Source of the DNA: an uncultured Bacilli bacterium
GTDB taxonomy: Bacteria; Bacillota_I; Bacilli_A; RF39; UBA660
Direction of reading: 5' to 3'
NCBI GenBank assembly: GCA_944372315.1
Contig: CALVYX010000088.1
Location: 1-17,426 of the forward strand
DNA length: 17,426 bases
The position numbers and the translations under genes are program-made. The notes beneath the pieces were generated by a model. The model was not told the DNA's origin. It saw nothing but the letters and a program-made list of their open reading frames with translations, and did not search any database. Within the stretch, counting starts at the first letter, position 1; each line of letters opens with the position of its first letter. Shown here in pieces: positions 6,951 to 14,446 of the stretch.

Positions 6951-7349
6951 ATGAATAAGAATTTACAAGAGATGAAAAATTCTATCATCGATGGTCAATT
7001 ATTAAATAGTATATTATCCATACTTTCCTTAATAATTGGAATAGTTATTATTTTAGATTAAAAAGAAAAAGTTCATAAAAAAGATGGATTTTTAACTAAT
7101 CAAAAATCACAAAATTTAGCATTATTAGCTAAAGTTATATTTGTTTTTATTGTTTTATATTCAATAGAATTAAATTATGAAAGTTATAACTTAGCTAAAA
7201 AGACGAATCAAAATACTAGTTCATTCAAACTACAAATTGGTTCATCTTATCTATCACTCATAGTAGCTCTAATCGGATTATATGTTGTTCTTACTAATTA
7301 CAGTGACTCCTCATTTCAACCAGCAGAAATTGAAAATTCCTACATATAA
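6951..7349 (+). pseudogene. Small three-TM membrane protein gene broken by an in-frame TAA
   Basis: Reading from ATG 6951, one frame runs for 133 codons to TAA at 7347, interrupted only by TAA at 7059-7061 (codon 37). Both halves look like protein. The first (MNKNLQEMKNSIIDGQLLNS...) ends in a hydrophobic helix (about 18-35). The second opens with a charged loop (KEKVHKKDGF) and has two more helices (about 59-80 and 104-123) with a polar tail. The stop sits in KEK-like context (GAT TAA AAA GAA), so a single A-to-T change of a Lys codon explains it. UAA is not known for recoding to Sec or Pyl. No internal start can rescue the second half well. No strong SD is visible before 6951. It is the only plus-strand gene in the window. 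The family is not recognised. Recent loss, or a base error in the sequence, both fit. Confidence 0.65.
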
Positions 7350-7376
7350 TCTTTTGTTATATTTGTAACAAAAGAT
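7349..7376. repeat. Perfect 11-bp inverted repeat, possible terminator
   Basis: Arms ATCTTTTGTTA and TAACAAAAGAT flank a 6-base loop immediately after the stop of the broken gene. There is no T run on either side, so it is a weak or incomplete terminator at best. Confidence 0.6.
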
Positions 7377-7465
7377 CAAATTACTTCTATCTTTGATATT
7401 CTTCTTGATATCCTCGATTTCAGTAATACATTAATGTAATTAAAACAAATTTATTAATGATATTA
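7377..7465. other. AT-rich spacer between broken gene and nuclease gene
   Basis: I see no gene here. It contains the palindrome TACATTAATGTA (7427-7438) and a weak ATTAAT...ATTAAT hairpin after the nuclease stop that lacks a proper T run. Confidence 0.5.
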
Positions 7466-8479
7466 TTAATTTCTAACATCAATATGAAGATTTATATCCT
7501 CTTCCGTTGGTAATTTTTCTAAAATATCTTTTGAGATATACTTTTCTATTTTATAGGAAGATACACCAATTGGATTACTAGTACCCTCTAATGCCCATTC
7601 TACTGATAACCTATCTTTTTCTTTGCATAATAATAATCCAATTGTTTCATTATCATACTCTCTTCGTAAAGTTTTGTTAACGGCTGTTATATAAAAACTT
7701 AATTGTCCAATATATTCAGGTTTAAAATTAGTGTTTTTTAATTCTACTACTATATAACATCTCAAATCTAAATGATAAAAAAGTAAATCTATATAATAGT
7801 CAGTATTATTTGTACTAATTTTATACTGATTCCCAACAAAACTAAATCCTTTTCCAAATTCTAATAATAAATTTTTTATTCTTTCTAACATTAGATTTTC
7901 TATCTCTTTTTCAGCAATATTTTCCTTTAAATTCAATAATTCAAATATATACGGATCTTTCAGCATATCTTTTGCCATTTTACTTTGGTTTGCAGGCATT
8001 TTATTTTCAAAATTTGATAATTTAATATTGTCTTTTTGCCTTTGATATAAATTTAAATCTATTTGATGAATTAGAACTGTTTGAGACCATCCGTTATCTA
8101 AACATTTTTCTGCATACCAAATTCTTTTACTTCTTTCTTTTACTTTCTCTATTAAAGTATAATTATGAGTCCATGGTAAATTTGCCAGTGGTACTGGCAA
8201 ATTTGATACATCTTTATATTCTTTATAAAAAGCTCTCATTCTTGATAAATTTCTTGGAGATAACCCCTTCATATTTGGAAACTCCAATTTTAATTCTATA
8301 GATAATTCATTTATAAAATTATTACCATATTTACTATTTTCTTCTATAATTTTACCTAATCTGAAATATAAATATAATAACTCTTTATTAGAATTTTCTA
8401 TTATTCTAAATCGGGTACTTTTTATATCATTTTTAATATTTTCAATTATATTTTTGAAATCACTTATCGTCTCTAGCAT
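7466..8479 (-). CDS. YhcG/DUF1016-family PDDEXK nuclease
   Basis: The 337-residue protein has the two-part YhcG layout. The N-terminal helical DUF1016 domain (about 1-150) contains GLSPRNLSRMRAFYKEY and LPWTHNYTLIEKVK, matching the family's 'S..NL..MR.FY' and 'LPW.H...L' marks. The C-terminal PDDEXK nuclease domain (about 170-330) has D231 in YYIDLLFYH, E246-x-K248 in VVELKN and Q259 in IGQLSFY, so the active site looks intact. The family is widespread, mobile and often near restriction or defence genes, and its exact role is unsettled. AAGGGGAG lies 8 bases before the ATG. It stands alone between alaS and a broken gene with long non-coding flanks, which looks like an acquired single gene. 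No restriction or methylase partner lies in this window. Confidence 0.9.
   Translation of the reverse strand: MLETISDFKNIIENIKNDIKSTRFRIIENSNKELLYLYFRLGKIIEENSKYGNNFINELSIELKLEFPNMKGLSPRNLSRMRAFYKEYKDVSNLPVPLANLPWTHNYTLIEKVKERSKRIWYAEKCLDNGWSQTVLIHQIDLNLYQRQKDNIKLSNFENKMPANQSKMAKDMLKDPYIFELLNLKENIAEKEIENLMLERIKNLLLEFGKGFSFVGNQYKISTNNTDYYIDLLFYHLDLRCYIVVELKNTNFKPEYIGQLSFYITAVNKTLRREYDNETIGLLLCKEKDRLSVEWALEGTSNPIGVSSYKIEKYISKDILEKLPTEEDINLHIDVRN
8178..8204. repeat. Perfect 11-bp inverted repeat inside the nuclease gene
   Basis: Arms AAATTTGCCAG and CTGGCAAATTT surround TGGTA. They encode the near-repeat NLPVPLANLP at residues 93-102, just before the conserved LPWTH. The stem would form in the mRNA. 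Confidence 0.85.
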
Positions 8480-8650
8480 AGATTGAACTCCCCTTAAAAT
8501 TTTTCAAACACATTAAACATGAGTAATGCTTGTTAGTCGCTTACTTAATACACCCTATTTTCAACTTTAACTTTTCCTCTAATAATTTAATTACATACTT
8601 CGCTTATAACAATATATATATTTATTCAAAAAATCAAATAATCATTTTTA
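8480..8650. other. Non-coding stretch upstream of the nuclease gene
   Basis: I find no convincing gene. Minus-strand TTGTTA (8614-8609) and TAAATT (8591-8586), 17 bases apart, could be a weak promoter for the nuclease gene, leaving a leader of about 100 bases. That leader contains an imperfect repeat, AGTAATGC and GCTTACT, around 8522-8545. Confidence 0.35.
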
Positions 8651-8678
8651 TTTTTTCTTTATTTTTCTAAAGAAAAAA
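8651..8678. repeat. AT-rich 11-bp inverted repeat next to the alaS terminator
   Basis: TTTTTTCTTTA and TAAAGAAAAAA flank TTTTTC. It stands just beyond the alaS terminator and could act as a back-up terminator. Confidence 0.55.
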
Positions 8679-8681
8679 ATA

Positions 8682-8716
8682 AAAAAAGGGATAATAAATT
8701 TTTTATCATTCCTTTT
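8682..8716 (-). terminator. Terminator of alaS
   Basis: On the minus strand AAAAAGGAATGATAA pairs with TTATTATCCCTTTTT, with one mismatch and one G-T pair, and continues into seven T residues. It overlaps the alaS stop codon. Confidence 0.75.
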
Positions 8717-11397
8717 TATTTTACTTCTTCTTTTACTAATTTAAATATTTCATCTAAATACTTTGTAGTTTTTCCACCACCTTGAGCAAAGGTAGGAGAA
8801 CCTCCTCCATTACCAAGAGATTTAACAGAGGCATTCTTAACCAATAATCCAGCATGAGTAGAAATATTACTACGACATACAAAGTTAACATTATCACCTT
8901 TTACATTAGCAATAAATACTAATCCTTCTTTGATATGAACTATTAAATTATCGACAATACTTTTTAAAACATCCATACTATAATTTTCAACTTTGGTAAT
9001 AATTACTTTCTTACCATTAATTTCTTCTATTTGATTTAAGAAATTATCAATATTACTAGTAGACTTATTTAAATTTTCTTGATTGTATTTTTTCTCTAAT
9101 TTTTTCACTTCATTTTGAACATATTCTAATTGATTTTTATTTGCAATAATATCTTCATATGACTCTAAACTAGATTGTTCTAATACAACATCAAATTCTA
9201 AATCCATTCCTTCTGCTTTAGCACTTTCTAAAATATTTTTTGCTTTATCTAAAAGTTTTCTTATTTCTTTTACATAAACTTCTACTACCTCAGCAATTTC
9301 TTTATTAATGTTATCATTAGTTGCTGCTTCAATACGATAGACATTACTTCCTTTAGATTCTAATTTTACAATAGCTAGTTTTTTGATATCACTAGTATTT
9401 TTTACATGAGTTCCACCACAAAGTTCTATAGAATCTCCAATAGTAACTACTCTTACCACATCTTTATATTTTTCACTAAATAAAGCCATGGCTCCCATCT
9501 TCTTAGCTTCATCAAGAGGCATCTCTTGGATTATAACATCAACATTTTGATTTATTTTTTCATTACATAATCTTTCAATTTCCAAAATATCATTTTCTAA
9601 TATCTTACCAGTAAAAGTAAAGTCAAATCTTAATCTTTCATCATCCACATAACTCCCTGCTTGATGAATATTACTAGATAATACTTCTTGTAATGATTTT
9701 TGTAAAATATGAACACTACTGTGATTTCTTGCTATTTTATATCTTCTTTCCTCCATAATTTTAATTACTACTTCATCATCTTCACAAATCTTTCCTTCTA
9801 GTACTTCTATTTTATGAAGATGTTGTCCATTAGGAGCCTTAATAACATCTACTACTTTTGCTTTAAATTTGTCATTTTTAATGGCACCAATATCATTTAC
9901 TTGTCCACCACTAGTCGCATAAAAACAAGTATTATCTAAAATTAAATATCCAGTATCACTAATACTACTAACAAATTCATTATCTTTAAATAAACCAATT
10001 ACTTTAGATTTCATTTCATAAGTATCGTACCAAAAATCACTCTTTTTAGTAAATGTTAATAGTGCTTCATTTTGAATATTCATATTAGCATCTGTCTTAC
10101 GATTACTCTTAGCAAGATTCTTAGCTTCTTCCATATACTTATTAAATTCTTCTTTAGACGTCGTATATCCTTCTTCTTGTAAATATTCTAAAGTTAATTC
10201 AAAAGGGAATCCATAAGTATCATATAATTTAAACGCATCATACCCACTAATCGTCTTATCAGGAGATTCTTCAATTAATTGATATAATCGTCTTTCTCCT
10301 TGTTCTAGTGTCTTATAGAACAATTCTTCTTCTTGTAAAACTAAAGTTTTAACAACACCTTTTTCTTTTACTACATCTGGATAAGATTCTCCCATAATGG
10401 ATGCTACGGTATCTACTAATTTATAAATAAAAGGTTCATTCATTCCTAATTTTTTACCCATACGAACACTACGACGTAACAATCTTCTTAAAACATAACC
10501 GCGTCCAGTATTTTCAAAAATAGCTCCATCGGTTAATGCCATTGTAATTGCTCTAATATGATCGGCGATTACTTTATAAGGCATTTCACCATTATATTTT
10601 TTACCAGTTATCTCTTCAATACGACTAATGATAGGTACAAATAAATCAGTCTCAAATGTAGAATCTACTCCTTGGAAAATACAGCACCATCTCTCTAATC
10701 CTGCTCCCGTATCAATATTTTTATTAGGTAACTCTGGATATTCTTCTCTTGATAATCCATGTTTAGAATTAAATTGACTAAAAACATTATTCCATATTTC
10801 TACATAGCGTTCTTGATCTTCATCTTTCATAAAACGATCTAGGGCATCATGATTTGGATCATATTCTTCTCCTCTATCATAAAAAATTTCACTATCTGGT
10901 CCACAAGGTCCTTCTCCAATTTCCCAGAAATTACCTTCTAATTTTGCAATATGACTAGGATCAACTCCCAAACTTACCCATTTATTATAAGCATCAATAT
11001 CATTAGTATAAACAGTTACATATATTTTTTCTTTGGGAATACCAAACCACTCATCACTAGTTAATAACTCAAAAGAAAATTCTAATGCTTCTTCTTTAAA
11101 ATAATCACCTACTGAGAAATTTCCCATCATTTCAAAGAATGTTTGATGACGTTTGGTAACTCCTACATTATCAATATCATTAGTACGAATACATTTTTGA
11201 ATACTTGCTAATCTTTTATTATCAGGTACTACTGTTCCATCAAAATACTTTTTTAAAGGTGTTACTCCAGCATTAGTAAACAATAGACTATCATCATCCA
11301 TTGGTACTAAAGGGGCACTTTCTAATACTTTATGACCTTTACTCCCAAAAAAGGATACCCACATATTTCTAATTTCTGTACTAGTCATTTTTTTCAT
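8716..11397 (-). CDS. alaS: Alanyl-tRNA synthetase
   Basis: The 893-residue length matches full AlaRS (about 875). The class II core (1-250) has motif 2 around RTNDIDNVGVTKRHQTFFEMMG (71-92, which carries KCIRTND just before) and motif 3 around GAGLERW (231-237). The tRNA-recognition part follows to about 450. The editing domain, which clears mischarged Ser/Gly, keeps its metal site: H559-xxx-H563 (HSSVH) and C660-xxx-H664 (CGGTH). A coiled coil (about 700-775) leads to the C-Ala domain, with the Gly-rich GNGGGSPTFAQGGG near the end. The start is ATG 11397, with AAGGAA 6-7 bases upstream. The gene overlaps the kinase gene before it by 17 bases, so both are controlled by the alanine T-box. Confidence 0.97.
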   Translation of the reverse strand: MKKMTSTEIRNMWVSFFGSKGHKVLESAPLVPMDDDSLLFTNAGVTPLKKYFDGTVVPDNKRLASIQKCIRTNDIDNVGVTKRHQTFFEMMGNFSVGDYFKEEALEFSFELLTSDEWFGIPKEKIYVTVYTNDIDAYNKWVSLGVDPSHIAKLEGNFWEIGEGPCGPDSEIFYDRGEEYDPNHDALDRFMKDEDQERYVEIWNNVFSQFNSKHGLSREEYPELPNKNIDTGAGLERWCCIFQGVDSTFETDLFVPIISRIEEITGKKYNGEMPYKVIADHIRAITMALTDGAIFENTGRGYVLRRLLRRSVRMGKKLGMNEPFIYKLVDTVASIMGESYPDVVKEKGVVKTLVLQEEELFYKTLEQGERRLYQLIEESPDKTISGYDAFKLYDTYGFPFELTLEYLQEEGYTTSKEEFNKYMEEAKNLAKSNRKTDANMNIQNEALLTFTKKSDFWYDTYEMKSKVIGLFKDNEFVSSISDTGYLILDNTCFYATSGGQVNDIGAIKNDKFKAKVVDVIKAPNGQHLHKIEVLEGKICEDDEVVIKIMEERRYKIARNHSSVHILQKSLQEVLSSNIHQAGSYVDDERLRFDFTFTGKILENDILEIERLCNEKINQNVDVIIQEMPLDEAKKMGAMALFSEKYKDVVRVVTIGDSIELCGGTHVKNTSDIKKLAIVKLESKGSNVYRIEAATNDNINKEIAEVVEVYVKEIRKLLDKAKNILESAKAEGMDLEFDVVLEQSSLESYEDIIANKNQLEYVQNEVKKLEKKYNQENLNKSTSNIDNFLNQIEEINGKKVIITKVENYSMDVLKSIVDNLIVHIKEGLVFIANVKGDNVNFVCRSNISTHAGLLVKNASVKSLGNGGGSPTFAQGGGKTTKYLDEIFKLVKEEVK

Positions 11398-11935
11398 TGC
11401 TTATTCCTTCTTTCTTTAATACTTCTATTACATCTTCTTGTAGTTTTTCTAATGTATCATTAATTAATACATAATCATAATCATGATAATCATTCATCGA
11501 ATTTTCAATTTTATGATTTTGTTGTTCCTTAGTCATTTCACTTTTATAGTTAATTCGTTCTACTTTGATTACTACCACATCATTAAATTTTTCTTTAATG
11601 GATTCTATTTCTAGTGGCACTCTAATATCAGTGATTACTGCTACATCAAAGAAATTACTTAAAATTTCCAAGTCTTCTACTGTTCTATTAGCAAAAAAGT
11701 ATGGTTTATTCATCTTTCCACGAATGACATCCGTTCCTAACTCCTGAAGTAATGTTCTAGGTTTAGTCTCTTCACTTCCATCCCATCCAAAATAATCTTT
11801 AATATACATTTTTAAATATTTAGCGATCTGAGTACGGCATACTTTAATATTATTTTCCTTACAATATTCTTCAATAAAATTACCAATCGTATCTTTCCCA
11901 TGACGGGCTTTTCCACTTACCAAAAATATTTTCAT
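11381..11935 (-). CDS. P-loop deoxynucleotide monophosphate kinase-like protein
   Basis: The 184-residue protein starts with a P-loop of the form GKARHGKDT (8-16) after the strand KIFLVS. This resembles phage T4 gp1-type dNMP kinases (GxxxxGKDT). The later YFGWDG...KPRTLLQELGTDVIR region (53-76) also fits that family, as does a Walker-B-like strand VAVITDIRVPLE (98-109) with a possible substrate Asp-x-Arg. It would transfer phosphate from ATP to a (deoxy)nucleotide, but the true substrate cannot be read from the sequence. AAGGAGG lies 4-5 bases before the ATG. It is first after the alanine T-box and overlaps alaS by 17 bases. A nucleotide kinase under alanine-tRNA control is odd and may only reflect operon packing. 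Confidence 0.75.
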   Translation of the reverse strand: MKIFLVSGKARHGKDTIGNFIEEYCKENNIKVCRTQIAKYLKMYIKDYFGWDGSEETKPRTLLQELGTDVIRGKMNKPYFFANRTVEDLEILSNFFDVAVITDIRVPLEIESIKEKFNDVVVIKVERINYKSEMTKEQQNHKIENSMNDYHDYDYVLINDTLEKLQEDVIEVLKKEGISNEKND

Positions 11936-11950
11936 ATATCCTCCTTAAAA

Positions 11951-12007
11951 ATAAAAAGACCAAACTATAGGAGCGTATAAAACGCGGTACCATCCTATTT
12001 TGGTCTT
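11951..12007 (-). terminator. T-box terminator in front of the kinase-alaS operon
   Basis: AAGACCAAA then ATAGGA pair with TCCTAT then TTTGGTCTT, followed by TTTATTTTT on the minus strand. The alternative antiterminator pairs AGGA with TCCT and GCG with CGC inside 11969-11996. Confidence 0.88.
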
Positions 12008-12123
12008 ACTTGCATAACGGTATTACCGACGAACTCCAAAGTAGCTTTCTAGTAATCTAATTGTTAAATTTCCACCATCATTAACTCTCTTTAAATTAGT
12101 TTTTACTATACTCATCTTTTTCA
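11951..12123 (-). promoter_or_regulatory. T-box riboswitch (Ala specifier) controlling kinase-alaS
   Basis: Stem I can be drawn as AAAG with CTTT at the base, then TAGTAA with TTACTA and CTAATT with AATTAG. The specifier loop is ATGAGTA / GAAAGCTA. The codon there is GCT, alanine (12045-12043). The T-box AGGATGGTACCGCG has bulge TGGT (11992-11989), complementary to an ACCA tRNA end, i.e. A73 as in tRNA-Ala. Both readings agree. The leader is compact, with a short CGGTAATACCG hairpin between stem I and the antiterminator. It starts right at the stop codon of the upstream gene and I see no convincing promoter of its own. Confidence 0.94.
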
Positions 12124-13284
12124 TCATTCTTCATTATTATCATTAATCATATTTAATAATTGATACTTTTCATTAAAATGCATAAATATTATTTTTGCAC
12201 AAGATATCACTGGTGTTGAAAAGATCATACCTAGTATACCAAAGAAGTGTCCAAATATCAATAGACCAATCATTATTGTTACTGGATGTAATTTCATTGT
12301 TTTGCTCATAACAACTGGATTTAAGAAATAACTTTCTAAGAATTGACAAATAACTACTGATATTAAACAGAATATTCCAGTTAGCGGATCCATAGTAAAC
12401 CCTACAATGACCGCTGGTATTCCTCCAATATATGGTCCAAAGTATGGAATAACATTAGTAATAGCACAAAATAATCCAAATACCAAAGGAGCTCTAAGTC
12501 CTGCTATTGTAAATCCTATCGATTGACAAATAAATAGCAAAAACATAATTAATAGTGTTCCTTGAACATAATTTTTTAACATCTTATTAAGTCTATCTGT
12601 AAGAGTTATTACTTCTGCATGCACTCTTTTTGGAACAAATACTAATAAATGTTTTCTAACATTATTAAAGTCTAATAACATATAGAAAGCAATAAACAAT
12701 CCAAAGATAAAGTTTATCCCTCCACTAACAATAGATTTAACAACATTTACTATTGTAGTAGGTAAATCAACTGTTATCGATAAAAAGATTTGATTAAAAG
12801 CTTCTGTAAAATCTGCTTTAAGACCTGTTAAATCATAATCATAAAGTTTAGATAATCTATCGACAAAATTATCAAAGAATCCAGTTAGATCTTCAATCAC
12901 ATTAGGTGCTGTATTAATAATTTCATTTATCTGATCACCAAGCGATGGAATCACTAAACTTCCTACTAAAACAATTAACGCAATAAAAAGAACAAATACT
13001 ACACACGTAGATAAAGCTCTATGAATTCCTTTTTTCTGCATAAAAGTTACAATTGGATCAAAAAGCCACGCAATAATTAATCCAATAAAGAATGGAGATA
13101 AAATTCCTAAAATAGTTTTAATAATACTAAATACTTTCCACTCTCTTAAAATATAGGAAGCTAATACCACCAAAGTAACAATACCTAATATTAATATAAT
13201 TTTAAGTATATCTCTGGATAGTTTGATAACTTCATTTAATTTAGGATAATCTATTTTCTTATCATCTTTTTTCTTACCAAACAT
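12124..13284 (-). CDS. AI-2E-family (YrrI/PerM-like) membrane transporter
   Basis: The 386-residue size and layout are typical of this family. A charged N-terminus comes first, then four hydrophobic segments before about 115, a periplasmic-side helical region (about 115-175) and four or more membrane helices. The family's C-terminal marks are NVIPYFGPYIGGIPA (about 285-299) and YFLNPVVMSKTMKLHPVTIM (316-335), followed by the GHFFGILGMIFSTPV segment (342-356). Members include autoinducer-2 exporters and Na+/H+ antiporters, but the substrate here is unknown. GGAGGAG lies 5 bases before the ATG. A homologue, yrrI, also lies directly upstream of alaS in B. subtilis, so the pairing is conserved. 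The stop TGA is immediately followed by the alanine T-box with no terminator between. Confidence 0.9.
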   Translation of the reverse strand: MFGKKKDDKKIDYPKLNEVIKLSRDILKIILILGIVTLVVLASYILREWKVFSIIKTILGILSPFFIGLIIAWLFDPIVTFMQKKGIHRALSTCVVFVLFIALIVLVGSLVIPSLGDQINEIINTAPNVIEDLTGFFDNFVDRLSKLYDYDLTGLKADFTEAFNQIFLSITVDLPTTIVNVVKSIVSGGINFIFGLFIAFYMLLDFNNVRKHLLVFVPKRVHAEVITLTDRLNKMLKNYVQGTLLIMFLLFICQSIGFTIAGLRAPLVFGLFCAITNVIPYFGPYIGGIPAVIVGFTMDPLTGIFCLISVVICQFLESYFLNPVVMSKTMKLHPVTIMIGLLIFGHFFGILGMIFSTPVISCAKIIFMHFNEKYQLLNMINDNNEE

Positions 13285-13317
13285 AAAGACTCCTCCATCC
13301 TTATATATTATAAATAT

Positions 13318-13346
13318 ATCATAATTTTATACGTAATTAATTACAA
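13318..13346 (-). promoter_or_regulatory. Predicted promoter of the AI-2E-family gene
   Basis: TTGTAA (13346-13341) and TATGAT (13323-13318) are 17 bases apart on the minus strand, about 35 bases before the start codon. Confidence 0.45.
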
Positions 13347-13372
13347 TATTGTCACAATTTACTAAAGTTTAC

Positions 13373-13404
13373 AAAAAAATCTTATACTAAAATATAAGAT
13401 TTTT
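13373..13404 (-). terminator. Terminator of the membrane-anchored protein gene
   Basis: AAAAATCTTATA and TATAAGATTTTT form a perfect 12-bp stem with a 6-base loop. On the minus strand it is followed by further T residues. It lies about 20 bases after the stop of the gene at 13424. Confidence 0.85.
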
Positions 13405-13423
13405 ATTATTTTATTAATTAAAT

Positions 13424-14284
13424 TTACTCTATAGTTAAGCTTTGCAAGTAGTAAGATCCATTTTCATAACCAAAAGTATATGTATGAATAGGATAATCTT
13501 CTAAGTTATCTTCCATTCCATTGATAAAATACTCATCAGTAAACTTATTAAAATTAGATTCATCATAATCACTAGTAAAATCATCTACTACATTGGTTTT
13601 ATTGTTTGCATTTTGAAAAGTACCATAACGAACCAATTCAGCACTTATATGAGTGATATCAGAGAAAACCTCAGAAAAAGATTTTCTAACTTTAACAGTT
13701 GCAGAAGTTATTTCCCCATCAACTTCATAAATGGTTCCTTCTTCAAATCTATTAACTATACTTGTAAAAGATTGACCTCCAATACAAGAGTATTCCACAT
13801 AGTTATAAGTATCATTACTACTATTATAATTATAATATGCTCTATCTTGATTAAAAGGACAACTATAATTAGTTTTATCTATGGATATTTGATTGCCAAA
13901 CAAACCTTGAAAAGTACTTAATACTGTATGATAGGAAATAGTTGAGTCTTTTAATTCTCCAATAGTAAAAGCTATTTGCAATTTTTCTTGAGTAGTTAAA
14001 TTACCTGGTTCGAATGGTTGAGATGTTAAAGTAGTCTGATCTAATTTTTCAATAAAATTAGTCATAAAATATTCTTGTTGTGTTGCAGTCATCGCAATAT
14101 TTTCTTCTATTGGTTCATCACTAGGTTGTTCTTGATTATTATTATTGTTATTATTATTAGGCTCAGATTCGTTTTGATTTAATACTAAATAAATGCATGC
14201 GGCTCCTAGTAAAGCAATTATTATGATTAATAATATAATAATTATTGTTTTAGACTTATCTTTTTTCATTTCATTATTTTCCAT
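13424..14284 (-). CDS. Membrane-anchored extracellular protein, unknown
   Basis: I do not recognise this 286-residue protein. A basic N-terminus (MKKDKSK) is followed by one hydrophobic helix (about 13-36). LLGAAC inside it looks like a lipobox but has Gly at -3, so a plain membrane anchor is more likely. A disordered Asn/Pro/Glu linker follows (38-62, with eight Asn in a row) and then a folded outside domain (about 63-286). That domain is rich in Tyr, Asn and Thr, with two Cys (142, 167) that could form a disulphide. AAGGGGAA lies about 7 bases before the ATG. Its own promoter and terminator mark it as a single-gene unit. An extracellular binding or envelope role is all that can be inferred. 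Confidence 0.7.
   Translation of the reverse strand: MENNEMKKDKSKTIIIILLIIIIALLGAACIYLVLNQNESEPNNNNNNNNQEQPSDEPIEENIAMTATQQEYFMTNFIEKLDQTTLTSQPFEPGNLTTQEKLQIAFTIGELKDSTISYHTVLSTFQGLFGNQISIDKTNYSCPFNQDRAYYNYNSSNDTYNYVEYSCIGGQSFTSIVNRFEEGTIYEVDGEITSATVKVRKSFSEVFSDITHISAELVRYGTFQNANNKTNVVDDFTSDYDESNFNKFTDEYFINGMEDNLEDYPIHTYTFGYENGSYYLQSLTIE
14135..14158. repeat. AAT-type trinucleotide run encoding eight Asn
   Basis: Eight Asn codons in a row, nearly all AAT, form a short microsatellite in the linker of the membrane-anchored protein. Linker length could vary between strains by slippage without a frameshift. Confidence 0.8.
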
Positions 14285-14314
14285 ATAATTATTCCCCTTA
14301 TTTTATTTGATCCT

Positions 14315-14343
14315 AATATATAATAAAAATTATTTATTTACAA
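14315..14343 (-). promoter_or_regulatory. Predicted promoter of the membrane-anchored protein gene
   Basis: TTGTAA (14343-14338) and TATATT (14320-14315) are 17 bases apart on the minus strand, 30 bases before the start codon. The stretch upstream (14344-14403) is almost pure A+T and holds no gene. Confidence 0.45.
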
Positions 14344-14403
14344 TAACCTTATTATTTATATTATATATTACATATTATATTTTACATTTATTTGTAAAAC
14401 AAT

Positions 14404-14428
14404 AAAAGCAAGGTATCTCCTTGCTTTT
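14404..14428 (-). terminator. Terminator after the 51-residue protein gene
   Basis: AAAAGCAAGG and CCTTGCTTTT form a perfect 10-bp stem with a 5-base loop, followed on the minus strand by TTTTATTGTTTT. A second perfect hairpin, AGTTAGA with TCTAACT (14431-14448), sits between it and the stop codon. Confidence 0.85.
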
Positions 14429-14446
14429 CTAGTTAGAAATATCTAA

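Noticed and set aside
7059..7061. Stop codon readthrough or recoding at codon 37 of the plus-strand gene
   Set aside because: UAA is not used for selenocysteine or pyrrolysine, and no other gene here shows internal UAA. A nonsense change or sequence error is simpler.
7382..7436. Minus-strand stretch reading ITEIEDIKKNIKDRS, like the N-terminus of the nuclease
   Set aside because: It has only about 17 codons, no start codon, and no DNA-level similarity to the nuclease gene, so it is too little to call a gene remnant or duplication.
8480..8650. Small gene or leader peptide upstream of the nuclease
   Set aside because: The only frames are 7-8 codons long, without matching ribosome sites.
12105..12126. 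Possible use of TGA as tryptophan (Mollicutes code), extending the AI-2E-family protein past TGA TGA
   Set aside because: All conserved Trp positions use TGG, and extension would run into stem I of the T-box. The standard code fits.
14190..14215. Lipoprotein signal (LLGAAC) in the membrane-anchored protein
   Set aside because: Gly at -3 does not fit the lipobox, and the hydrophobic segment is long and continues past the Cys, so a membrane helix is more likely.
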